From assembly GCA_015662385.1 (NCBI GenBank), contig DQUH01000066.1, positions 1 to 9,058 of the forward strand: a stretch of DNA of 9,058 bases, given 5' to 3'. Made by a program: the position numbers and the translations under genes. Source of the DNA: Methanobacteriota archaeon. GTDB taxonomy: Archaea; Iainarchaeota; Iainarchaeia; JAADDC01. Each line of letters begins with the position of its first letter. Positions within the stretch are counted from its first letter, which is position 1. Below are positions 4,859-9,058 of this stretch, one piece after another. The notes below the pieces were generated by a model. It made no database searches. It saw nothing but the letters and a program-made list of their open reading frames with translations, and had not been told where the DNA came from.

Positions 4859-7800
4859 CATCAGCCACATCCGCACCAACCGTCCGGAGATTTCCGATTA
4901 TTTTAACCGCCTCATTGAAAAAGCAATGAAGGAGTGGGAACTGGCGGGGAGGGCCCGCTCCCTCGGGCTTGACCCGCGGGACGAGGTGGAGGTAAAGCCG
5001 GCGGTCCGCATGTCCGAGAGGGCAGAGGCGCTTCTGGGCGTTCCCGGGCTGGCGAAACGCTACGAGGAGCTGTACTCCGAGATAGGGGACAAGTTCATGA
5101 CCTCTGTCCGGCTGATGGAGGAGATAGCGGACGGGAAGCTCGGCGGTTTTAAAAGCCTGGACGAGCGCCTGGAATACGCGCTGAAGGCAGCCCTTTTGAT
5201 ATACACGGACGCCGTTGTCGTGGCGCCCATCGAGGGGATCACCGACGTCAAGGTCCTTGAGAACGCGGACGGGAGTAAGTACATATCCGTGGGTTTCGCC
5301 GGGCCCATCCGTTCTGCAGGGGGTACCGCGGCGGCCCTTGCCCTCGTCCTCGCCGACTACCTCCGGATCCGCGCGGGCCTCGACAGGTGGAAGCCCACGG
5401 AGAAGGAGCGCGCCCGCTGGGTGGAGGAAACGGGGCTCTACTTCAAGGTGTACTCCCGGCAGTACCGCCCCTCCAAGCAGGAGCTTGAAGTGGTGTACGA
5501 GAACATCCCCGTCCGCCCCGACGGCGAGCCTACGGAGGACTTCGAGGTCTCCGCCCACAGGGACATGCCGGGGCTCCCGAACCGTGTCCGCGGTGGCCTT
5601 GCAATAGCTGTGGGCGAGTCCCTCCTCTTAAAGGCTAAAAAAATTGCAAAGATTGCGAAGAAGCTCGGGCTCGACTGGGACTGGGTGCTGGAGGCGAAGA
5701 AACACCACAAAGCGGAGGGCGGTGGTTCCTCCCTTGCAGTTTACCTCGAGGGACTGGTGGCAGGGCGCCCTGTATTCTCCTACCCGGGGCGGTGGGGCGG
5801 TTTCCGCGTCAGGTACGGGAGGGCCAGGAACGTGGGCGTCATGGCCTCGGGGGTGCACCCGGCTACGATGGTGCTCACCGGCGAGTTCATCGCCACGGGG
5901 ACCCAGCTTAAGCGGGAGCTGCCGGGCAAGGCGATGGGTGCGGTACCCGTTGACGGCATAGAGGGACCCGTCGTGCTTCTAAACAACGGGGACGTTGTGA
6001 AGGTGGAAGACGTGGACACAGCGTACAGGGTCCGCGACCAGCTGAAAAAGATCCTCTTTCTGGGGGACGTGCTTATAGCTTACGGGGACTTCAGGAAAGC
6101 GGGGGAGAAGCTCGTGCCCTCTGGCTACGTGGAGGAGTGGTGGGCCAGGGAACTCGAGAAGCTGATAAACCAGGGGAGCGCACCGGAAGAGTACCGCCGC
6201 TACGTGGAGAACCCCTTTGATATCGATCCCTACACCGCCGTGGAGGTATCAAGGAAAACGGGGGTGCCTTTGCACCCGCGTTACATCCACTACTACCGCA
6301 TACTCAGCGAGGACGATGCCCAGCGCATCATATCCGCCGTTAAGCGCGCTGAGGTGCGCAAGGAGGGCGGGAAAATCGTTGAAGCCCGTCTGGACCCATC
6401 CATCAAGGAGCTGCTGGAGAAGACAGGGGTGCCCCACCTCTTCCGCGACGGGGCTGTCGTGGTCAGGGACCCCTACGTCTATCCCTTCCTCCTTACCTTT
6501 GGCTATTTCAACCCTTCCGCGCTGCAGGACTTTGACAGGGCGGAGGGGGGCGTCCTGGAGAGGCTGTCCCGCGTCTGCGGTGTAGAAATAAGGGACAAGG
6601 CAGGTACGTTCATAGGCGTCCGTATGGCCCGCCCCGAGGCGGCGAAGCCCCGCAAGATGAGCCCACCGCCCCACGGGCTCTTCCCCGTGGGCAGTTCCGG
6701 CGGGTCCCAGCGGCTTGTAAACAAGGCAGCACACGACCCCCCGGAGGTGGAGTTTGCGGCGAACTACTGCCCGAAGTGCGGCCGTTTCGTGCCGTACCGC
6801 CGCTGTCCCTTCTGCGGGGGGAGTGCTGTGCCCAAGCGGTGGTGCCCGAGGTGCGAGCGGTTAGCGGATGGGGGGGAAGAGATTTGCAGCAACTGCGGGG
6901 CCGGGACGAAGCCGTACATGCGGGCAAAGCTACCCGTGGGGGACCTCCTCTCCGCCGCCCTCGAGAACCTCGGCATGTCCAGGCCGCCGGAGGTAATAAA
7001 GGGGGTTATCGGGACGACCAACCCCAGCAGGGTGCCTGAACGTCTTGAAAAAGCTATACTGCGGGCGAAACACGGCGTTTACGTCTTCAAGGACGGGACG
7101 ATACGCGTGGACCTGTCAAACCTGCCTTTAACGCATTTCAGACCCTTCGAGATAGGCGTTTCCGTGGAAAAGCTGAGGGAGCTGGGCTACACCCACGATA
7201 TCCACGGAAACCCCCTGGAGAGGGACGACCAGGTCGTGGAGCTCTTCCCCTCCGACGTGATTATATCCGAGAAGGTGGCGGACTACCTCGTCCGCGCGTG
7301 CCAGTTCGTTGACGACCTGCTGGTCAACTTTTACCACCTCCCCCCATACTACAACGTGAAAAGAAAGGAAGACCTGGCGGGCGTCCTCGTTATAGGCCTT
7401 GCCCCCCACACTTCTGCAGGGATCCTCGGGCGCATAATCGGTTTTACAAGGGCCCACGTCCAGTACTGCCATCCGTACTACATGCTCGCCAGGAGGCGCA
7501 ACGCCGACGGTGACGAGGACGCCTACATCCTCCTCCTCGACGCCCTGCTGAACTTTTCCGTGGAATACCTGCCGGAGAAGCGCGGGGGGAAGATGGACGC
7601 GCCCCTCGTCGTCACCGTTGTGATCAACCCCACGGAGGTGGACGACGAGATATTTGAGATGGAGTACGACGCCAGGTACCCCCTGGACTTCTATACCGCT
7701 ACCCTCGAGCGCAGGGACGCCTGGGAAGTGGACTTGCCAATCATAGAAAAAATCGTGGGCACCCCCGACCAGTTCCGCGAGTTTATCTTCTCCCACCACA

Positions 7801-8252
7801 CCAGCCGCTTCGATGCCGGCCCCGAGCACACGGCGTACTCCCGCCTGAACAACATGGTGGAAAAGATAGAGACCCAGCTGGAGGTCCAGAGCAAGATAGC
7901 CGCAGTGGACAACGCGGACGCTGCCGAGAGGGTGCTCGTCTACCACTTCCTGAAGGACATAATGGGCAACGCAAGGGCGTTCGGCCGTCAGGAGTTCCGC
8001 TGCGTTAAGTGCAACGCGAAGTACCGCAGGGTCCCGCTGAAGGGCGTCTGCCGTAAGTGCGGTGGCCGCCTCGTCCTTACCGTGTCCCGCGGTTCCGTCG
8101 AGAAGTACCTGGACGTTTCCAAGCGCGTCGTTGAGCGGTACGGGCTTACGGAATATACAAAACAACGCCTGCTCATCCTCGAGCGGGAGATAAAATCGGT
8201 GTTTGAAAGCGAGGGGAAGGAGCAGAAGACCCTCGCGGACTTCTGGGGATAA
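4845..8252 (+). CDS. polC: DNA polymerase D large subunit DP2 (catalytic subunit)
   Basis: DP2 carries the polymerase active site of PolD, a two-barrel core related to multi-subunit RNA polymerases. The 1135-residue protein is complete. Visible are the N-terminal domain with GLDPRDEVE (41-49), the conserved AGPIRSAGGTAAA (152-164), basic and glycine-rich elements around HKAEGGGSSLAVYLEGL (288-304), and KPRKMSPPPHGLFPVG (601-616). A zinc-binding region has four CXXC pairs (642/645, 654/657, 667/670, 681/684). The catalytic motif NADGDEDA (886-893) presents the two metal-binding aspartates D888 and D890. A C-terminal zinc motif (C1053, C1056, C1069, C1072) follows. The protein ends in QKTLADFW (1127-1134), a PCNA-interacting (PIP) box. 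No intein is present, and residue 887 is Ala at the point where inteins interrupt this motif in some relatives. Translation starts at GTG, overlapping DP1 by 14 bp. Long minus-strand open frames across this gene are shadows caused by its GC-rich codon pattern. Confidence 0.97.
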   Translation: MEKPDISHIRTNRPEISDYFNRLIEKAMKEWELAGRARSLGLDPRDEVEVKPAVRMSERAEALLGVPGLAKRYEELYSEIGDKFMTSVRLMEEIADGKLGGFKSLDERLEYALKAALLIYTDAVVVAPIEGITDVKVLENADGSKYISVGFAGPIRSAGGTAAALALVLADYLRIRAGLDRWKPTEKERARWVEETGLYFKVYSRQYRPSKQELEVVYENIPVRPDGEPTEDFEVSAHRDMPGLPNRVRGGLAIAVGESLLLKAKKIAKIAKKLGLDWDWVLEAKKHHKAEGGGSSLAVYLEGLVAGRPVFSYPGRWGGFRVRYGRARNVGVMASGVHPATMVLTGEFIATGTQLKRELPGKAMGAVPVDGIEGPVVLLNNGDVVKVEDVDTAYRVRDQLKKILFLGDVLIAYGDFRKAGEKLVPSGYVEEWWARELEKLINQGSAPEEYRRYVENPFDIDPYTAVEVSRKTGVPLHPRYIHYYRILSEDDAQRIISAVKRAEVRKEGGKIVEARLDPSIKELLEKTGVPHLFRDGAVVVRDPYVYPFLLTFGYFNPSALQDFDRAEGGVLERLSRVCGVEIRDKAGTFIGVRMARPEAAKPRKMSPPPHGLFPVGSSGGSQRLVNKAAHDPPEVEFAANYCPKCGRFVPYRRCPFCGGSAVPKRWCPRCERLADGGEEICSNCGAGTKPYMRAKLPVGDLLSAALENLGMSRPPEVIKGVIGTTNPSRVPERLEKAILRAKHGVYVFKDGTIRVDLSNLPLTHFRPFEIGVSVEKLRELGYTHDIHGNPLERDDQVVELFPSDVIISEKVADYLVRACQFVDDLLVNFYHLPPYYNVKRKEDLAGVLVIGLAPHTSAGILGRIIGFTRAHVQYCHPYYMLARRRNADGDEDAYILLLDALLNFSVEYLPEKRGGKMDAPLVVTVVINPTEVDDEIFEMEYDARYPLDFYTATLERRDAWEVDLPIIEKIVGTPDQFREFIFSHHTSRFDAGPEHTAYSRLNNMVEKIETQLEVQSKIAAVDNADAAERVLVYHFLKDIMGNARAFGRQEFRCVKCNAKYRRVPLKGVCRKCGGRLVLTVSRGSVEKYLDVSKRVVERYGLTEYTKQRLLILEREIKSVFESEGKEQKTLADFWG

Positions 8253-8276
8253 CAGGGTTCCCGTCCAACCGAGAAG

Positions 8277-8283
8277 TATTTAA
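8277..8283 (+). promoter_or_regulatory. Probable TATA box of the G1P dehydrogenase gene
   Basis: TATTTAA, preceded by the purine-rich GAGAAG that could act as a TFB recognition element, lies in the 32-bp gap after DP2. It is too close to the ATG at 8285 to give a transcript containing that codon: 26 bases from its centre falls at about 8306, exactly an in-frame GTG. This suggests either a leaderless mRNA starting at GTG 8306 or, if ATG 8285 is the start, expression from the DP2 transcript. Confidence 0.45.
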
Positions 8284-8284
8284 G

Positions 8285-9058
8285 ATGGCTACCCCATATT
8301 TACGCGTGCGTTCCGGGGAAGTTCACCTGCCGTCCACGGTGGTTGTGAAGCCGGGGATCGTCGGAGAGCTCGGGGAGTACATCCGTTCTCTGGGGTATGA
8401 AAACCCGCTCTACATCGTCAACGCCTATACGAAAGAACATTTTATGCCTGAAGGTGCCAGCTTCTTTGACGCCGTGGAGGCGACGCTAGACTATGCTAAC
8501 GCTGCCCTCTCCTCCGTTGGTGGCCACGACGCTGTGGTGGGGCTGGGCGGAGGCAAGAACATCGATATTGCAAAGTACGTGGGGTGGAAGGCGGAGATAC
8601 CCGTTATCTCTGTGCCCACCATCCCGTCCCACGACGGCATCGCATCCCCCATGGTCTCCCTCTCGGGAGGGGGAAAGCCTTACTCGCATTACTCCCGTCC
8701 TCCCCGCCACGTCCTGGTGGACCCCGATGTCCTTGCCGGGTCCCCTAAGCAGTACGTTCTCTCGGGGTACGGGGACGTGCTGGGGAAGTATACCTCTATT
8801 TACGACTGGTGGCTGGCACACGTGGACAGGGGGGAGCATTTCGACGGGTACTCGGCGGCGCTCGCAAGACTCAGCTTCAGGCACGTGGTCCGGTTCAGGA
8901 AGGAGATAGTACACAGGACGTACGACGGGATCAAAGCCCTTATTGAAGCTCTCATCACCAACGGGGTTGTTATGAGCATGCAACACTCTTCCCGTCCCGC
9001 TTCAGGTTCGGAACACCTGATTTCCCATGCGATTGACAGCATCCTTGGGAGGAAGGGC
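8285..9058 (+). CDS. egsA: sn-Glycerol-1-phosphate dehydrogenase, N-terminal part (runs off right edge)
   Basis: The enzyme reduces dihydroxyacetone phosphate to sn-glycerol-1-phosphate with NAD(P)H, setting the backbone of archaeal ether lipids. The window holds 258 codons of a family usually near 350 residues. Seen in order, numbered from ATG 8285: the family LP-x-x-V start region (15-19), the nucleotide-binding GLGGGKNIDIAK (86-97), SVPTIPSHDGIASP (109-122), GYGDVLGKYTSIYDW (161-175), and SSRPASGSEHLISHAID (235-251). The Asp of GYGD and the His of GSEH are the likely metal ligands. The stretch between IVNAYTKEH (44-52) and the GGGK loop looks about ten residues shorter than in relatives I remember. 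No Shine-Dalgarno site precedes ATG 8285, and GTG 8306 is a credible alternative start. The gene follows DP2 by 32 bp on the same strand. It could instead be labelled an AraM-type member of the same family; the reaction would be the same. Confidence 0.93.
   Translation, partial: MATPYLRVRSGEVHLPSTVVVKPGIVGELGEYIRSLGYENPLYIVNAYTKEHFMPEGASFFDAVEATLDYANAALSSVGGHDAVVGLGGGKNIDIAKYVGWKAEIPVISVPTIPSHDGIASPMVSLSGGGKPYSHYSRPPRHVLVDPDVLAGSPKQYVLSGYGDVLGKYTSIYDWWLAHVDRGEHFDGYSAALARLSFRHVVRFRKEIVHRTYDGIKALIEALITNGVVMSMQHSSRPASGSEHLISHAIDSILGRKG

Noticed and set aside
4226..5558. Minus-strand open frames across the DP1/DP2 junction
   Set aside because: Both lie opposite well-supported polymerase coding sequence and show no motifs; they are shadows.
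7128..8165. A 345-codon open frame on the minus strand within DP2
   Set aside because: The opposite strand encodes the catalytic and zinc motifs of DP2. The minus-strand product is rich in His, Val and Leu in a way typical of antisense reading and has no promoter or ribosome site.
8360..8560. A frameshift or sequencing gap to explain the short N-terminal domain of the G1P dehydrogenase
   Set aside because: The frame is open through all family motifs, and the shortened part is coherent coding sequence with no homopolymer or stop nearby.
1..9058. A novel defence, mobile or CRISPR-like system
   Set aside because: No direct repeats, spacers, transposase, integrase, toxin-antitoxin pair or unassigned multi-gene cluster is visible; all the genes belong to known archaeal families.

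Overview
The window is a stretch of archaeal chromosome carrying housekeeping genes. The strongest lineage markers are both subunits of the archaea-specific DNA polymerase D (DP1 and DP2) and the start of sn-glycerol-1-phosphate dehydrogenase, which fixes the stereochemistry of archaeal lipids. Supporting markers are the archaeal-only small families DUF131/TIGR00304 and UPF0147, an archaeal-type Nog1 GTPase, Shine-Dalgarno sites of the form GGTGRT, and TATA-like boxes. PolD points to a euryarchaeal or related lineage rather than Crenarchaeota. The DNA is moderately GC-rich, and the genome is compact: neighbouring genes overlap or are separated by a few tens of bases. The species cannot be named from the window alone.

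Layout. Minus strand, 1-1792: secF followed by secD (overlapping; secD runs off the left edge), which encode the membrane partner of the Sec translocon. A 20-bp gap between start codons separates secF from the divergent plus-strand genes. Plus strand, 1813-3240: a tight three-gene run of a two-helix DUF131 membrane protein, a Nog1-like ribosome-assembly GTPase and the helical UPF0147 protein. Each of the three has the same GGTGRT-N3-start ribosome-binding arrangement. Plus strand, 3290-8252: DP1 (proofreading exonuclease) and DP2 (polymerase), overlapping by 14 bp, behind a probable own promoter that seems to give a leaderless mRNA. Plus strand, 8285-9058: the first 258 codons of glycerol-1-phosphate dehydrogenase, cut by the right edge and with an ambiguous start. 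No gap between genes exceeds 50 bases, and I see no tRNA, rRNA, CRISPR, insertion sequence, intein or prophage sequence.

How the genes fit together: the window joins replication (PolD), ribosome assembly (Nog1), protein export (SecDF) and membrane lipid synthesis (G1PDH), a typical growth-linked archaeal neighbourhood. I found no previously undescribed multi-gene system. The most unusual details are an apparent extra pair of transmembrane segments in SecF, a shortened nucleotide-binding domain and a possible internal leaderless GTG start in the G1P dehydrogenase, and the contrast between Shine-Dalgarno-led and leaderless genes within a few kilobases.
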